Notes: generated by a model not told the origin, from the sequence alone. A stretch of DNA of 64,000 nt from Pseudomonas sp. MYb118 (GCF_040947875.1 NZ_JBFRXN010000001.1:310001-374000); one strand, 5' to 3'. Shown: positions 37,313 through 47,636, counted from the first letter of the stretch. Program-made: numbers and translations.

Positions 37313-38296
37313 TTACTGAGCGTCTGGCGCCGGAGCCTTCTCACCGTGAGACAGGCTGTAGACGTAAGCGGCCAGCAGGTGAACCTTGTCGTTACCTTGC
37401 ATCTGTTCCTGCGCAGGCATCTGGCCCTGACGGCCGTAACGGATGGTCTGCTGCAGTTGAGCGAAGCTCGAACCGTAGATGAACGCGCCCGGGTGAGTCA
37501 GGTCAGGTGCGCCCATGGCTGGGGTGCCCTTGCCTTGCGGACCGTGGCAGGCCACGCAGTTGGCGGCGAACAGTTTCTGGCCGTTGGCCGGATCAGCCTT
37601 GGCGCCTTCCGGCAGCTTGCGGCCATCGAGGTTGGTCAGCACGAACGCAGCCACGTCGGCCACGCCTTGCTCGCCGATCACTTCAGCCCAGGCCGGCATC
37701 ACGGCGTGACGACCGCCCATGATGGTTGCCTTGATGGTTTCCGGCTCGCCACCCCAGCGCCAGTCGGCGTCGGTCAGGTTCGGGAAGCCATAGGCACCCT
37801 TGGCATCGGAACCGTGGCACACCGAGCAGTTGGAGGCGAACAGGCGGCCACCCATCTTCAGTGCTTGTGGATCCTTTGCCACTTCTTCGATCGGCATGGA
37901 AGCGAATTTGGCGAAGATCGGCCCAAACTTGGCATCCGATTTAGCCATTTCCTTTTCCCACTCGTGAACGCCGGTCCAGCCGGTCTGGCCGTTGGCGAAC
38001 GCGGTCTGCTTTTCGTTATCCAGGTAGTTGTAACCTGGCAGCAGGCCTTTCCAGTTGCCCAGGCCCGGGTACAGCACCAGGTAACCCAGGGCGAAAACGA
38101 TGGTGCCCACGAACAGCATGAACCACCATTTCGGCAGCGGGTTGTCGTACTCTTCGATCCCGTCGAAGGAGTGGCCGACCGTCTCTTCGGTCTGCTCGGC
38201 GCGCTGGCCCTTGCGGGTGGACAGCAGCAGCCAGGTCAGGGAAAAGATCGTACCGAGACTGAGGACTGTGACGTACAGACTCCAGAATGTAGTCAT
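37313..38296 (-). CDS. ccoP1: cbb3 oxidase subunit III, copy 1 (dihaem cytochrome c)
   Basis: A 327-residue membrane-anchored cytochrome delivering electrons to CcoO/CcoN. It has an N-terminal TM segment, a second TM segment ([20 protein letters not shown]) after the [10 protein letters not shown] motif, and two haem c sites, CSVCHG (about 157) and CVACHG (about 247), with distal Met ligands in VMPAW and GQMPAQEQM. Compared with CcoP2 it has an ~11-residue insertion ([14 protein letters not shown]) before TGWTG. Last gene of the first operon, overlapping ccoQ1 by 4 nt. Confidence 0.96.
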   Translation of the reverse strand: MTTFWSLYVTVLSLGTIFSLTWLLLSTRKGQRAEQTEETVGHSFDGIEEYDNPLPKWWFMLFVGTIVFALGYLVLYPGLGNWKGLLPGYNYLDNEKQTAFANGQTGWTGVHEWEKEMAKSDAKFGPIFAKFASMPIEEVAKDPQALKMGGRLFASNCSVCHGSDAKGAYGFPNLTDADWRWGGEPETIKATIMGGRHAVMPAWAEVIGEQGVADVAAFVLTNLDGRKLPEGAKADPANGQKLFAANCVACHGPQGKGTPAMGAPDLTHPGAFIYGSSFAQLQQTIRYGRQGQMPAQEQMQGNDKVHLLAAYVYSLSHGEKAPAPDAQ

Positions 38297-38478
38297 TCTT
38301 TGTTACTCCTAGAAGCTTGCTCGACGTGCTTGATGGCTTCGGGATCATCCGCGAAAGGCAGCAAGGTCGCGTCTTCAAACTCCGACTTGCGCTTGGGGCT
38401 GAACACCCACAGGGCCAGACCAACGAAGGCCACCATCACGACGACGGTGCCCAGGCCACGAATCATCCCGATATCCAT
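38293..38478 (-). CDS. ccoQ1: cbb3 oxidase subunit IV, copy 1
   Basis: A 61-residue single-pass protein ([20 protein letters not shown] then [14 protein letters not shown]) that stabilises the CcoNOP complex. It has an acidic C-terminal tail. It lies 5 nt after ccoO1 and overlaps ccoP1. Confidence 0.93.
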   Translation of the reverse strand: MDIGMIRGLGTVVVMVAFVGLALWVFSPKRKSEFEDATLLPFADDPEAIKHVEQASRSNKE

Positions 38479-38483
38479 CTAAA

Positions 38484-39092
38484 TCACCGTTTGCTTTTGA
38501 TGATGGTGCCCAGGCCTTGCAGATAGGCCACCAGCGCGTCCATTTCGGTTTTGCCCTTCACGGCTGCCTGAGCACCGGCGATGTCTTCGTCGGTGTAAGG
38601 GACGCCGAGCGTGCGCAAGACTTCCATTTTCTTGGCGGTGTCTTTGCCGTCGAGCTTGTTTTCCACGAGGAACGGGTAGGCCGGCATCTTCGATTCGGGC
38701 ACGACGTTGCGCGGGTTGTACAAGTGCGCACGCTGCCAGTCATCGGAGTAACGACCGCCGACACGGGCCAGGTCCGGACCGGTACGCTTGGAACCCCACA
38801 GGAACGGGTGATCCCAGACGCTTTCACCGGCGACCGAGTAGTGGCCGTAACGTTCGGTTTCAGCACGGAACGGGCGGATCATCTGCGAGTGGCAGCCGAC
38901 ACAACCGTTGGCGATATAGATGTCGCGGCCTTCCAGTTCAAGGGCGGTACGTGGCTTCATGCCCTCGACCGGCTTGTTGGTGACGTCCTGGAAAAACAGC
39001 GGAACGATCTGGGTCAGGCCGCCGACGCTGACGGCGATAACCATGAAGAAGGCCAGCAGGCCAATATTCTTCTCGACTGCTTCATGCTTCAT
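38484..39092 (-). CDS. ccoO1: cbb3 oxidase subunit II, copy 1 (monohaem cytochrome c)
   Basis: A 202-residue membrane-anchored cytochrome with one haem c site, [14 protein letters not shown] (about 60-73), following an N-terminal TM helix ([20 protein letters not shown]). The distal Met ligand is likely in [12 protein letters not shown] 39092 shares one base with the ccoN1 stop (TGATG), so translation is coupled. Confidence 0.96.
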   Translation of the reverse strand: MKHEAVEKNIGLLAFFMVIAVSVGGLTQIVPLFFQDVTNKPVEGMKPRTALELEGRDIYIANGCVGCHSQMIRPFRAETERYGHYSVAGESVWDHPFLWGSKRTGPDLARVGGRYSDDWQRAHLYNPRNVVPESKMPAYPFLVENKLDGKDTAKKMEVLRTLGVPYTDEDIAGAQAAVKGKTEMDALVAYLQGLGTIIKSKR

Positions 39093-40534
39093 CAGTGAGC
39101 TCCAACTACGGCAATCTGTTCGGCGGCTTTGGCTTCAACCGGGTTCGAGGCACGTACGGTACGGTAGACGTTGTAGGCCATGAACAGCATGCCGGTGGCG
39201 AAGAACGCACCGCCCAAGGCACGCACGATGAAACCAGGATGGCTGGCTTGCAGCGCTTCGACGAACGAGTAGGTGAGGGTGCCGTCATCGTTGATTGCAC
39301 GCCACATCAGACCCTGGGTGATGCCGTTGACCCACATCGAGGCGATGTACAGCACGGTACCAATGGTCGCGAGCCAGAAGTGCGCGTTGATCAGGCCAAC
39401 GCTGTGCATCTGGGTACGGCCGAACAGTTTCGGAATCATGTGGTAGATCGCGCCGATCGAAATCATCGCTACCCAGCCCAAGGCGCCGGCGTGTACGTGG
39501 CCGATGGTCCAGTCGGTGTAGTGCGAGAGCGAGTTGACGGTCTTGATCGCCATCATCGGACCTTCGAAGGTCGACATGCCGTAGAACGCCAGCGATACCA
39601 CCAGGAAGCGCAGGATCGGGTCGGTGCGCAGCTTATGCCAGGCGCCCGACAGGGTCATCATGCCGTTGATCATGCCGCCCCAGCTCGGAGCCAGCAGGAT
39701 GATCGACATCGCCATGCCCAGGGACTGCGCCCAATCCGGCAGAGCGGTGTAGTGCAGGTGGTGCGGACCGGCCCAGATGTACAGGGTGATCAGCGCCCAG
39801 AAGTGCACGATCGACAGGCGATAGGAGTAGATCGGACGTTCGGCCTGCTTCGGCACGAAGTAGTACATCATCCCCAGGAAGCCGGTGGTCAGGAAGAAGC
39901 CTACGGCGTTGTGGCCGTACCACCACTGGATCATCGCGTCGGTCGCACCCGAGTAGGCCGAGTAGGACTTGAAGAAGCTGACCGGCAGGGAGGCGTGGTT
40001 GACGATGTGCAGCATCGCGGTCACGACGATGAAGGCACCGTAGAACCAGTTACCGACATAGATGTGCTTGGTGTTGCGCTTGGTGATGGTGCCGAAGAAC
40101 ACCAGACCGTAGGTGACCCAGACGATGGCCAGCAGAATAGCCAGTGGCCATTCCAGTTCCGCGTATTCCTTGGTGGTGGTGTAACCCAGCGGCAAGGTAA
40201 TGATCGCGCCGACGATCACCGCTTGCCATCCCCAGAAGGTGAAGGCCGCGAGGCTGTCGGAAATCAGTCGCGTTTGGCAGGTTCGCTGCACGACGTAGTA
40301 AGAAGTGGCAAACAGTGCACATCCACCGAAGGCGAAAATCACCAGGTTGGTGTGCAACGGGCGTAGGCGTCCAAAAGTCGTCCACGGCAGACCGAAGTTC
40401 AATTCCGGCCATACGAGCTGTGAGGCGATGAAGACACCGAGCCCCATGCCAAGGATCCCCCAGACCACCGTCATGATGGCGAACTGGCGGACTACCTTAT
40501 AGTTATAAGCAGTCGGACTGATTGCTGTGCTCAT
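39092..40534 (-). CDS. ccoN1: cbb3 oxidase catalytic subunit I, copy 1
   Basis: A 480-residue haem-copper oxidase core with 12 TM helices that reduces oxygen at the b3-CuB centre. ATG 40534 ([20 protein letters not shown]) was preferred to the long N-terminal extension. Metal-ligand regions are visible: [34 protein letters not shown] (CuB His and the CcoN-type Tyr environment), [13 protein letters not shown] and the haem-ligand [10 protein letters not shown]. It leads ccoNOQP-1. In P. aeruginosa the corresponding copy is expressed also at higher oxygen. Confidence 0.96.
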   Translation of the reverse strand: MSTAISPTAYNYKVVRQFAIMTVVWGILGMGLGVFIASQLVWPELNFGLPWTTFGRLRPLHTNLVIFAFGGCALFATSYYVVQRTCQTRLISDSLAAFTFWGWQAVIVGAIITLPLGYTTTKEYAELEWPLAILLAIVWVTYGLVFFGTITKRNTKHIYVGNWFYGAFIVVTAMLHIVNHASLPVSFFKSYSAYSGATDAMIQWWYGHNAVGFFLTTGFLGMMYYFVPKQAERPIYSYRLSIVHFWALITLYIWAGPHHLHYTALPDWAQSLGMAMSIILLAPSWGGMINGMMTLSGAWHKLRTDPILRFLVVSLAFYGMSTFEGPMMAIKTVNSLSHYTDWTIGHVHAGALGWVAMISIGAIYHMIPKLFGRTQMHSVGLINAHFWLATIGTVLYIASMWVNGITQGLMWRAINDDGTLTYSFVEALQASHPGFIVRALGGAFFATGMLFMAYNVYRTVRASNPVEAKAAEQIAVVGAH

Positions 40535-41059
40535 TCTAAGGTTCCACGGTTTGGGTGTTTTATTAGGAGTAAAAATCGGCCGCAAGTATGGAGAAAGCGG
40601 GGGGTCATTGCAACGCGCCATGACCTGGGTCAATGCTTTCAATCGCTGATTCTGCGGCCTTTCCATGCGCCGAGTAGGGTCAAAAATACCCGACTGCAAA
40701 ATGCCGTCGCGAACGAGAGTGGGGTGGGGATCGGGTCGTCTGTAACGAGGTGTGTTCAAACGCAACGAAGGGGTGACCGATGGCAACCGGCGCGACAGCC
40801 GGTATCTACCAGCCTTTGCGGCTTGTCATCGTACGGATTCGTCGCACACATCGGTTGGGTCGACCTGGAGCCGGCACTTGCCATCGCGTGTCGCAGGAAG
40901 CTTAGACCCGAATCCGGGGAATCGAAAGGAGGACTATCGAAGGGGTGTGACAAAAGGAAGCAGGGCAAAGCTTCAGGCTGCAAGCTTCAAGTTGAAAACC
41001 TGTCGCTCGCCAGCCGTTCACTTTGCCCTGATTGTTGCGGGGTGTTTCGCTTTTTACGC
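40535..41059. other. Intergenic region between the two cbb3 operons
   Basis: About 525 bp. The left end holds the ccoN1 promoter region with a one-mismatch Anr box. The right end (about 40960-41059) is a structured repeat-like segment running into ccoP2. I see no convincing gene in 40640-40950. An AAAGGAGG at 40924-40931 has no following ORF of note. Confidence 0.6.
40620..40633. promoter_or_regulatory. Candidate Anr box upstream of ccoN1 (one mismatch)
   Basis: ATGACCTGGGTCAA, i.e. TTGAC-CCAG-GTCAT on the coding strand, 86-99 bp before the ccoN1 start. It has the same deviant half-site (ATGAC) as the ccoG candidate. A -10-like CATACT (40590-40585) would put its centre near -48, off the ideal -41.5, consistent with weak or non-Anr control. 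Confidence 0.45.
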
Positions 41060-41094
41060 TTACTTGCTGCTGGTTGCCTGCAACTTGTCGCTTA
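40963..41094. repeat. Imperfect inverted-repeat element overlapping the ccoP2 3' end
   Basis: GGGCAAAG (40963-40970) pairs with CTTTGCCC (41021-41028). AAGCTTCAGGCTGCAAGCTT near the left and GGTTGCCTGCAACTTGTCGC at the right resemble a second pseudomonad repeat type built on AAGCTTGCAG-like cores. The right part encodes the ccoP2 C-terminal tail. Confidence 0.5.
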
Positions 41095-42016
41095 ACGGCT
41101 CACCACCTTTGGAAAGGCTGTAAACGTAAGCCGCCAGCAGTTGCACCTTATCGTTGCCGAGCAGTTCGTTCTGCGCCGGCATGTGGCCCTGGCGACCATG
41201 GCGAATGGTCTGTTGCAGTTGCGCCAGGCTGGTGCCGTAGATGAAACCGGCCGGTTGCGTCAGGTTCGGCGCGCCCATGGCCTCGGTGCCCTGGCCGTTG
41301 GCGCCATGGCAGGCTACGCACATGGTGCTGAACGCTTGCTGGCCGGCAGCCAGGTCGGCGCTGTCGTCAGCAGGCAGAGGCAACTTGGCCAGGTCATGAC
41401 GCACATAGGCCGCGACGTTTTTCACCCCGGCTTCACCGAGCATTTCACCCCAGGCCGGCATCGCAGCGATGCGTCCGCCCATGATGGTGGTCTTGATGGT
41501 CTCGGCGTTACCGCCCCAGCGCCAGATGTTGTCGGCCAGGTTCGGGAAGCCGAAGGCACCCTTGGCGTCCGAGCCGTGGCAGACGGAGCAGTTGGAGGCA
41601 AACAGGCGACCGCCCATTTTCAACGCTTGTGGGTCCTTGGCCACTTCTTCCACGGGCATGGCTGCGAATTTGGCGAAGATCGGCCCAAACTTGGCGTCGG
41701 CCTTGGCCATTTCCCTTTCCCATTCGTGGGCGCCGGTCCAGCCGTTTTCATAGCCGGGCAGGATGCCTTTCCAGTTACCCAGGCCCGGGTAAAGGATCAG
41801 GTAGCCGACCGAAAACACCAGGGTGCCGGCGAACAGCATGAACCACCACTGCGGCAGCGGGTTGTCATACTCCTCGATGCCGTCGAAGCTGTGGCCCATG
41901 GTCTGGTCGACGCTGCCCTTGGTTTCGCCCCTGCGGGTGCCGATCAGCAGCCAGGTCAGGCCGATCAGGCTGCCGATGGTCAGTACGCAGATCCACGTAC
42001 TCCAGAAGGTGGTCAT
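41060..42016 (-). CDS. ccoP2: cbb3 oxidase subunit III, copy 2 (dihaem cytochrome c)
   Basis: A 318-residue paralogue of CcoP1: TM helix, [19 protein letters not shown], two haem c motifs CSVCHG and CVACHG, and Met-containing AAMPAWGEM and [10 protein letters not shown]. It lacks the insertion seen in CcoP1 before GWTGAHEWE. The end diverges: after [11 protein letters not shown] the tail DKLQATSSK is encoded by repeat-like DNA and stops at the TAA at 41060. It overlaps ccoQ2 by 4 nt. Confidence 0.95.
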   Translation of the reverse strand: MTTFWSTWICVLTIGSLIGLTWLLIGTRRGETKGSVDQTMGHSFDGIEEYDNPLPQWWFMLFAGTLVFSVGYLILYPGLGNWKGILPGYENGWTGAHEWEREMAKADAKFGPIFAKFAAMPVEEVAKDPQALKMGGRLFASNCSVCHGSDAKGAFGFPNLADNIWRWGGNAETIKTTIMGGRIAAMPAWGEMLGEAGVKNVAAYVRHDLAKLPLPADDSADLAAGQQAFSTMCVACHGANGQGTEAMGAPNLTQPAGFIYGTSLAQLQQTIRHGRQGHMPAQNELLGNDKVQLLAAYVYSLSKGGEPLSDKLQATSSK

Positions 42017-42210
42017 GACCGGGTACTCCTTGTGACAGTTTCTTGGGTGCTATCAGGTTGTGGCTCATCGGCAAACGGCAGCAGGCGCGCTTCGGCGAAT
42101 TCCGGGTTGCGCTTGCCGTTGAACACCCACAGCGTCAGGCCGACGAAGGCGATGAACACCACGACAGTGCCCAGGCCGCGGATCAGGCCGGTACTCATTT
42201 CCAGGTCCAT
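42013..42210 (-). CDS. ccoQ2: cbb3 oxidase subunit IV, copy 2
   Basis: A 65-residue single-pass subunit ([20 protein letters not shown] then [11 protein letters not shown]). The ATG at 42210 is preceded by AGAGGTGA at good spacing and is therefore preferred to the second Met (42198). The RBS overlaps the ccoO2 stop. Confidence 0.92.
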   Translation of the reverse strand: MDLEMSTGLIRGLGTVVVFIAFVGLTLWVFNGKRNPEFAEARLLPFADEPQPDSTQETVTRSTRS

Positions 42211-42213
42211 GGC

Positions 42214-42822
42214 TCACCTCTTGCTCTTGATGGCAGTGCCGAGCACTTGCAGGTAGGCGACCAGTGCGTCCATTTCCGATTTGCCCTTGAGCGATTCGGT
42301 GGCGCCGGCGATGTCTGCGTCGGTGTAAGGCACGCCCAGGGTGCGCATGGCCTTGATCTTCGCTTCGGTGTGGCTGCTGTCGAGCTGGTTGGCCACCAGC
42401 CATGGGTAGGCCGGCATCTTCGACTCAGGCACGACGTTGCGCGGGTTGTACAAGTGCGCGCGGTGCCAGTCGTCCGAGTAGCGTGCGCCCACACGGGCCA
42501 GGTCCGGACCGGTACGCTTGGAGCCCCACAGGAACGGGTGGTCCCAGACGCTTTCACCGGCAACCGAGTAGTGACCGTAGCGCTCGGTCTCGGCGCGGAA
42601 CGGACGGATCATCTGCGAGTGGCAGCCCACGCAGCCTTCGCGGATGTAGATGTCACGACCTTCCAGTTGCAGCGCGGTGTAGGGCTTCATGCCTTCGACC
42701 GGCTTGTTGGTGACGTCCTGGAAGAACAGCGGGACGATCTGGGTCAGGCCGCCGATGCTCACGGCGAACACCATCAGCAACATCAGCAGGCCGACGTTCT
42801 TTTCAATCGTTTCGTGTTTCAT
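42214..42822 (-). CDS. ccoO2: cbb3 oxidase subunit II, copy 2 (monohaem cytochrome c)
   Basis: A 202-residue paralogue of CcoO1 with the same architecture: TM helix [20 protein letters not shown] and haem c site [17 protein letters not shown] 42822 ([11 protein letters not shown]) has GAGGAG 6 nt upstream; the open frame to 42855 runs back into ccoN2 and is not used. It follows ccoN2 by 10 nt. Confidence 0.96.
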   Translation of the reverse strand: MKHETIEKNVGLLMLLMVFAVSIGGLTQIVPLFFQDVTNKPVEGMKPYTALQLEGRDIYIREGCVGCHSQMIRPFRAETERYGHYSVAGESVWDHPFLWGSKRTGPDLARVGARYSDDWHRAHLYNPRNVVPESKMPAYPWLVANQLDSSHTEAKIKAMRTLGVPYTDADIAGATESLKGKSEMDALVAYLQVLGTAIKSKR

Positions 42823-42832
42823 GGCGGACTCC

Positions 42833-44257
42833 TCAGGCCATTTGCGCGGCAGCAACGACGTCAGCAGGCTGCGAGGCCCGCACGGTGCGCCAGGTGTTGT
42901 AAGCCATCAGGAACATGCCGCTGAGGAAGATCGCACCGCCTATCAGTCGCACGATGAAGCCTGGGTGGCTGGCCACCAGGGTTTCGACGAAGGAGTAGGT
43001 CAGCGTGCCGTCTTCGTTGACTGCGCGCCACATCAGGCCTTGCGCGATGCCGTTGACCCACATCGAGGCGATGTACAGCACGGTGCCGATGGTGGCGAGC
43101 CAGAAGTGCGCGTTGATCAGGCCGAGGCTGTGCATCTGCGCACGGCCAAAGACTTTCGGGATCATGTGGTACAGCGCGCCGATGGAAATCATCGCTACCC
43201 AACCCAGGGCGCCGGCGTGTACGTGGCCGATGGTCCAGTCGGTGTAGTGGGAGAGGGCGTTGACGGTCTTGATCGCCATCATCGGACCTTCGAAGGTCGA
43301 CATGCCGTAGAACGCCAGGGAGACCACCAGGAAGCGCAGGATCGGGTCGCTGCGCAGCTTATGCCAGGCGCCCGACAGGGTCATCATGCCGTTGATCATG
43401 CCGCCCCAGCTTGGCGCCAGCAGGATCAGCGACATCACCATGCCCAGCGACTGTGCCCAGTCCGGCAGCGCGGTGTAGTGCAGGTGGTGAGGGCCGGCCC
43501 AGATGTACAGGGTGATCAGTGCCCAGAAGTGCACGATCGACAGGCGATAGGAGTACACCGGACGTTCGGCCTGTTTCGGCACGAAGTAGTACATCATCCC
43601 GAGGAAGCCGGCGGTGAGGAAGAAGCCCACGGCGTTGTGGCCGTACCACCATTGCACCATGGCATCGGTGGCGCCCGCGTACAGCGAGTAGGACTTGGTG
43701 AAACTCACCGGCAGTTCGAGGTTGTTGACGATGTGCAGGATGGCGACGGTGAGGATGAACCCGCCGAAGAACCAGTTACCGACATAGATGTGCTTGGTGT
43801 TGCGCTTCATGATCGTGCCGAAGAACACGATGGCGTACGCGACCCAGACGATGGTGATCAGGATGTCGATCGGCCATTCCAGTTCGGCGTATTCCTTGGA
43901 ACTGGTGTAGCCCAGTGGCAGGCTGATCGCCGCCAGCAGGATCACCAGTTGCCAGCCCCAGAAGCAGAACGCGGCGATTTTCGGCGCGAACAGCTGGGTC
44001 TGGCAGGTGCGTTGCACCGAATAGAACGAACTGGCGAACAGGGCGCAGCCGCCGAAGGCGAAGATCACCGCGTTGGTGTGCAGTGGGCGCAAACGCCCGA
44101 AGCTGGTCCACGGCAAGTTGAAGTTGAGTTCGGGCCAGACCAATTGAGCCGCGAGAAAAACCCCGAGCCCCATGCCGACGATGCCCCACACCACCGTCAT
44201 AATGGCGAATTGGCGGACCACCTTGTAGTTGTAGGCGGTACTGATAGAAGTGTTCAT
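42833..44257 (-). CDS. ccoN2: cbb3 oxidase catalytic subunit I, copy 2
   Basis: A 474-residue paralogue of CcoN1 with the same CuB/haem regions ([43 protein letters not shown]). Start ATG 44257 ([20 protein letters not shown]). Many stretches are nucleotide-identical to ccoN1, indicating recent duplication or gene conversion. It leads ccoNOQP-2, the copy that in P. aeruginosa is induced by Anr at low oxygen. A perfect Anr box upstream supports the same here. Confidence 0.96.
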   Translation of the reverse strand: MNTSISTAYNYKVVRQFAIMTVVWGIVGMGLGVFLAAQLVWPELNFNLPWTSFGRLRPLHTNAVIFAFGGCALFASSFYSVQRTCQTQLFAPKIAAFCFWGWQLVILLAAISLPLGYTSSKEYAELEWPIDILITIVWVAYAIVFFGTIMKRNTKHIYVGNWFFGGFILTVAILHIVNNLELPVSFTKSYSLYAGATDAMVQWWYGHNAVGFFLTAGFLGMMYYFVPKQAERPVYSYRLSIVHFWALITLYIWAGPHHLHYTALPDWAQSLGMVMSLILLAPSWGGMINGMMTLSGAWHKLRSDPILRFLVVSLAFYGMSTFEGPMMAIKTVNALSHYTDWTIGHVHAGALGWVAMISIGALYHMIPKVFGRAQMHSLGLINAHFWLATIGTVLYIASMWVNGIAQGLMWRAVNEDGTLTYSFVETLVASHPGFIVRLIGGAIFLSGMFLMAYNTWRTVRASQPADVVAAAQMA

Positions 44258-44324
44258 GGTTCCCCATCCACGGTTCAGCCCAAGGAAAGACGTTCGCGCA
44301 AGGCAGACGCACCCTTCGACTGGA

Positions 44325-44330
44325 GTTATA
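44325..44330 (-). promoter_or_regulatory. Candidate -10 of ccoN2
   Basis: TATAAC on the minus strand (44330-44325). A start near 44318 would place the Anr box centre at about -67, close to class I FNR positions. The -35 region (TTGCCT, 15-bp spacer) is poor, as expected for an activated promoter. Confidence 0.35.
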
Positions 44331-44353
44331 GGCAGACTAAAAGCGAGGCAAGC

Positions 44354-45040
44354 ATGGACAAAGAGCACAAGGCCAGTATTGACGGGGATCAATGGGCGCG
44401 GTGCCTGGACGAACAGGGATGGTTGTGGAATGCGGCCGCGGTGAAGGGCAAAGGCGAGCCTGTGACCCTGATCCTGGCCCACGGCGCCGGTGCGCCGATG
44501 GACAGCGACTGGATGAACGACATGGCCGCACGCCTTGCAGCACTGGGTGTCAACGTGGTGCGCTTCGAGTTTCCCTACATGGCGCAGCGGCGGGTCGATG
44601 GCGGCAAGCGTCCACCCAACCCGGCGCCCAGGCTGCTGGAGTGCTGGCGTGAGGTGTATGCCGAGGTGCGACGCCATGTCGCTGGGCGCCTGGCCATTGG
44701 CGGCAAGTCCATGGGCGGGCGAATGGCCAGTCTATTGGCCGATGAACTGGGGGCCGATGCGCTGGTGTGTCTGGGTTATCCGTTCTATGCGGTGGGCAAG
44801 CCGGAGAAACCGCGGGTCGAGCATTTGGCGGCGCTGAAGACGCGCACACTGATCGTGCAGGGCGAGCGGGATGCGCTGGGTAATCGGGAGGCGGTTGAGG
44901 GGTATGCCTTGTCCCCGAGCATCGAGATCTGCTGGCTGGTGGCGGGGGATCATGATTTGAAGCCGTTGAAGGCTTCCGGGTTTACCCATGAGCAGCACCT
45001 GGCGGCTGCGGCGCAGAGGGTGGCGGGGTTTGTGCTTTAA
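44354..45040 (+). CDS. Alpha/beta-hydrolase (KANL3/Tex30-like) of unknown substrate
   Basis: A 228-residue cytosolic hydrolase of the family annotated as alpha/beta family hydrolase. The oxyanion [12 protein letters not shown] segment is at about 41-52. The nucleophile elbow [13 protein letters not shown] has the Ser in GxSxG-like context (about 115-127). The acid is likely Asp in [11 protein letters not shown], and the His in [11 protein letters not shown] 44354 has GAGG 5 nt upstream. It is divergent from ccoN2, and codons 9-13 of this gene coincide with the ccoN2 Anr box. Function unknown. Confidence 0.82.
   Translation: MDKEHKASIDGDQWARCLDEQGWLWNAAAVKGKGEPVTLILAHGAGAPMDSDWMNDMAARLAALGVNVVRFEFPYMAQRRVDGGKRPPNPAPRLLECWREVYAEVRRHVAGRLAIGGKSMGGRMASLLADELGADALVCLGYPFYAVGKPEKPRVEHLAALKTRTLIVQGERDALGNREAVEGYALSPSIEICWLVAGDHDLKPLKASGFTHEQHLAAAAQRVAGFVL
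44379..44392. promoter_or_regulatory. Perfect Anr box (ccoN2 promoter) within the hydrolase ORF
   Basis: TTGACGGGGATCAA matches TTGAY-N4-ATCAA exactly. It lies 122-135 bp upstream of the ccoN2 ATG and inside hydrolase codons (ATT GAC GGG GAT CAA). Activation of the minus-strand oxidase operon is the probable role. Bound Anr could also block elongation through, or initiation of, the hydrolase gene. Confidence 0.8.
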
Positions 45041-45066
45041 GGCCTGTGTGAGCAGTTCGGGCCCCA

Positions 45067-45158
45067 ATCGCGAGCAGGCTCGCTCCCACAGTGGCGGGTG
45101 TTGTTCACAAATCCTGTGTTCAACAACAAAACCCTGTGGGAGCGAGCCTGCTCGCGAT
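45067..45158. repeat. REP pair
   Basis: Canonical arms between the convergent hydrolase and aer genes, with a ~45-nt spacer. Confidence 0.9.
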
Positions 45159-45184
45159 GGCGCCGTAACAGACACCCATTAACC

Positions 45185-46750
45185 TCAGCGGTTAAACCGC
45201 TCCACCAGCGAATACTGGGTATTCGCCGTCTTGATCAGCTCTTCACTCAGCAGCGCCGAGTTCTGCGCCTGTTCCGAGGTCTGGTCGGCCAGGTGCGAGA
45301 TGTTGCTGATGTTGCGGCTGATCTCCTCGGCCACCGAGTTCTGCTCTTCGGTGGCGGCGGCGATCTGCGTGGTCATGTCGGTGATGTTGGCCACCGCTTC
45401 GCTGATGCCCACCAGCGCCTGATCGGCCTCCAGTACCCGCGCCACACCTTCTTCGGCCTGGCGATGGCCGGCGTCCATGGTCTGCACGGCGGAGTTGGCG
45501 GTCTGTTGCAGCTTGGCGATCAGGGCATGGATCTGCCCGGTGGACTCGCTGGTGCGCTGGGCCAGTTGGCGGACTTCATCGGCCACCACGGCAAACCCGC
45601 GCCCCATCTCGCCGGCGCGTGCCGCTTCGATGGCGGCGTTGAGCGCCAGCAGGTTGGTCTGGTCGGCGATGCCCTTGATCACATCGACCACGCCGCCGAT
45701 CTCGTCGCTGTCCTTGGCCAGTTGCGTCACGGTCAGGCCCGTTTCGCCAACCACTTCCGACAGGCGCTGGATCGCCTCGCGGGTTTCCCCGGCGATGTCG
45801 CGACCGCGACCGGTCAGGCGGTTGGCTTCCTGGGTGGCGTCAGCAGTGCGCTGCACGTGGCTGGCGACTTCCTGGGTAGTGGCGGCCATCTGGTTGACGG
45901 CGGTGGCCACCTGCTCGGTTTCGACGCGCTGGCGTTCCAGCCCGGTGGAGCTGTCGTGGGCCAGCGAGTCGGACTGCCGGGCTTGCTCGGTCAGGTGCTC
46001 GGCGGTGTCCTGCAGGCGGGTCAGGCAAGTGCGCAGACGGGCTTCCTGGCTGAGGATCGACATTTCCAGGCGCGCCTGCGCACCACGGCTGTCGGTGTAC
46101 ATCTGCGCAATCAGCGGGTCGGAGGTGGTCTGTTCGGCCAGGCGCAGCAAGCGCTTGAGACCGCGCTGTTGCCAGCTCAGGCCCAGCAGGCCCAGCGGGA
46201 CCGACAGGCCGGCGGCCAGGGCGAAGCCCCATTGCGAGTTGAGCGAGGCGCCGATCATGAAGCTCAGTTGGCTGACCAGGATGAACGGCAGCCAGTCCTG
46301 CAGCACCGGCAGCCATTTGTCCGAGGACGGAATCGCCGACTTGCCCTCGTTGATGCGCTGGTAAAGCGCTTTGGCACGCTGGATCTGTTCAGCGGTGGGC
46401 TTTACCCGCACCGACTCGTAACCGACGACCTGATTACCTTCGTACACCGGCGTGACGTAGGCGTTGACCCAATAGTAGTCACCGCTCTTGCAACGGTTCT
46501 TGACGATGCCCATCCAGGGCAGGCCTTGTTTGAGCGTGCCCCACATGTGCGCGAACACCGCTGCCGGTACGTCGGGGTGACGGACCAGGTTATGCGGTGC
46601 ACGAATCAGTTCGTCCCGGGAATACCCGCTGATCTCGACGAATGCGTCGTTGCAGTAGGTGATTACGCCCTTGGTATCGGTTGTGGAAATCAACCGTTGT
46701 TGCGCCGGAAATGTCCGTTCGCTTTGAGTAATGGGCTGGTTGTTACGCAT
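45185..46750 (-). CDS. aer: Aerotaxis receptor Aer (PAS methyl-accepting protein)
   Basis: A 521-residue chemoreceptor for oxygen/redox taxis. The N-terminal PAS domain (about 20-125: [40 protein letters not shown]) binds FAD in Aer. A hydrophobic hairpin (about 155-195) anchors it in the membrane. A long helical signalling domain ends in the conserved hairpin tip ([20 protein letters not shown]). Linkage to anr/cco fits its role in finding microaerobic niches. No Anr box was seen in its short upstream region. Confidence 0.93.
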   Translation of the reverse strand: MRNNQPITQSERTFPAQQRLISTTDTKGVITYCNDAFVEISGYSRDELIRAPHNLVRHPDVPAAVFAHMWGTLKQGLPWMGIVKNRCKSGDYYWVNAYVTPVYEGNQVVGYESVRVKPTAEQIQRAKALYQRINEGKSAIPSSDKWLPVLQDWLPFILVSQLSFMIGASLNSQWGFALAAGLSVPLGLLGLSWQQRGLKRLLRLAEQTTSDPLIAQMYTDSRGAQARLEMSILSQEARLRTCLTRLQDTAEHLTEQARQSDSLAHDSSTGLERQRVETEQVATAVNQMAATTQEVASHVQRTADATQEANRLTGRGRDIAGETREAIQRLSEVVGETGLTVTQLAKDSDEIGGVVDVIKGIADQTNLLALNAAIEAARAGEMGRGFAVVADEVRQLAQRTSESTGQIHALIAKLQQTANSAVQTMDAGHRQAEEGVARVLEADQALVGISEAVANITDMTTQIAAATEEQNSVAEEISRNISNISHLADQTSEQAQNSALLSEELIKTANTQYSLVERFNR

Positions 46751-46853
46751 GGCATTTTAAGTCCGCAAGGCTTTCCAGTGTTGTCGGCACCCCTCGCGAT
46801 TAACTGAAATTAATTTTTAATATTTGCCGAAGCGTCATCAACTGACCGGCGCG

Positions 46854-47636
46854 TCAGCCGGCCAGCATCGGGTAAGTGAACAAGCCAAAATGCAACAGGT
46901 TCAAGCCCAAGTGCGTGGCGATGGCTGCACCCAACCCGCCAAAACGATAGGCCAGCCCATAGCCGATACCTGCCAGGCCAGACAGCAACACCCAATGCCA
47001 GCCCGCGCTCGAGTGAGCGAGGCCGAAGACCAGTGACGCGAGCAACAGGGCCAGCAGTTCGCCGTGGCGCAGGTGTTTGAAGACGCGGCTCAGTCCACCC
47101 TGGATGTACCCGCGAAATAACGCTTCTTCCACCAGGGTTACCAGCAACAGGTTGTTGAACAGCCACAACCAGGCTTGATCAGGCCATTTCGGCGCCCAAG
47201 CGATCACCCCCAGCAACAGCGCGCCGCCCAACGCCAGCAGGGTGCTCACCGCCAATCCCAGCGCCGTGGCGCAGGCGGCCAGACGCAGCGAGCGCACCCC
47301 GACTATCCAAGGACAGACCAGCAGCAGCCAGAAACCAATCAATGGTTTGTCCAGGTTCAGGTACATGGAAAACGGCACGGCATTGTCGGTGAAGCGCTGG
47401 GGTTGGATGCCTCGCCCGTTATGGAAGCCGGGCAGCCAGTGCATCGCCAGCGCCAGGGCCACGAACAGGAACAAGGCGTGCCCGAGCGGACGTCCGATGC
47501 GGATGTACCGGTGGTGCGCGGCGAAACCGGCGATCACCAGCAACAGGACGGTGATGCCGGCCAGCCAGCCGAGTTGGCCATAGGACAGGGCCAGGCCGTA
47601 GCCGAGTGTGAGCAGAATCAGGTAGGGCCAGGGCAT
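46854..47636 (-). CDS. CPBP-family intramembrane metalloprotease
   Basis: A 260-residue integral membrane protein (CAAX prenyl protease 2/YdiL family). About eight hydrophobic segments are present. Catalytic motifs: EEALFRGYIQGGL (EExxxR, about 177), FGLAHSSAGWHW (FxxxH, about 212) and ATHLGLNLLHF near the C-terminus. The ATG at 47636 (MPWPYLILLTLGYG) has AAGGA 7 nt upstream; the frame upstream passes through a REP arm and is not used. Substrate unknown. Confidence 0.85.
   Translation of the reverse strand: MPWPYLILLTLGYGLALSYGQLGWLAGITVLLLVIAGFAAHHRYIRIGRPLGHALFLFVALALAMHWLPGFHNGRGIQPQRFTDNAVPFSMYLNLDKPLIGFWLLLVCPWIVGVRSLRLAACATALGLAVSTLLALGGALLLGVIAWAPKWPDQAWLWLFNNLLLVTLVEEALFRGYIQGGLSRVFKHLRHGELLALLLASLVFGLAHSSAGWHWVLLSGLAGIGYGLAYRFGGLGAAIATHLGLNLLHFGLFTYPMLAG

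Noticed and set aside
42689..44353. Long plus-strand frame extending the hydrolase upstream over ccoO2/ccoN2
   Set aside because: The extension is antisense to ccoN2 and has no homology. The hydrolase has its own ATG and RBS at 44354.
46751..46853. Anr box in front of aer
   Set aside because: I searched the short AT-rich upstream region and saw no TTGAT-N4-ATCAA-like site, although aer is Anr-linked in other pseudomonads.
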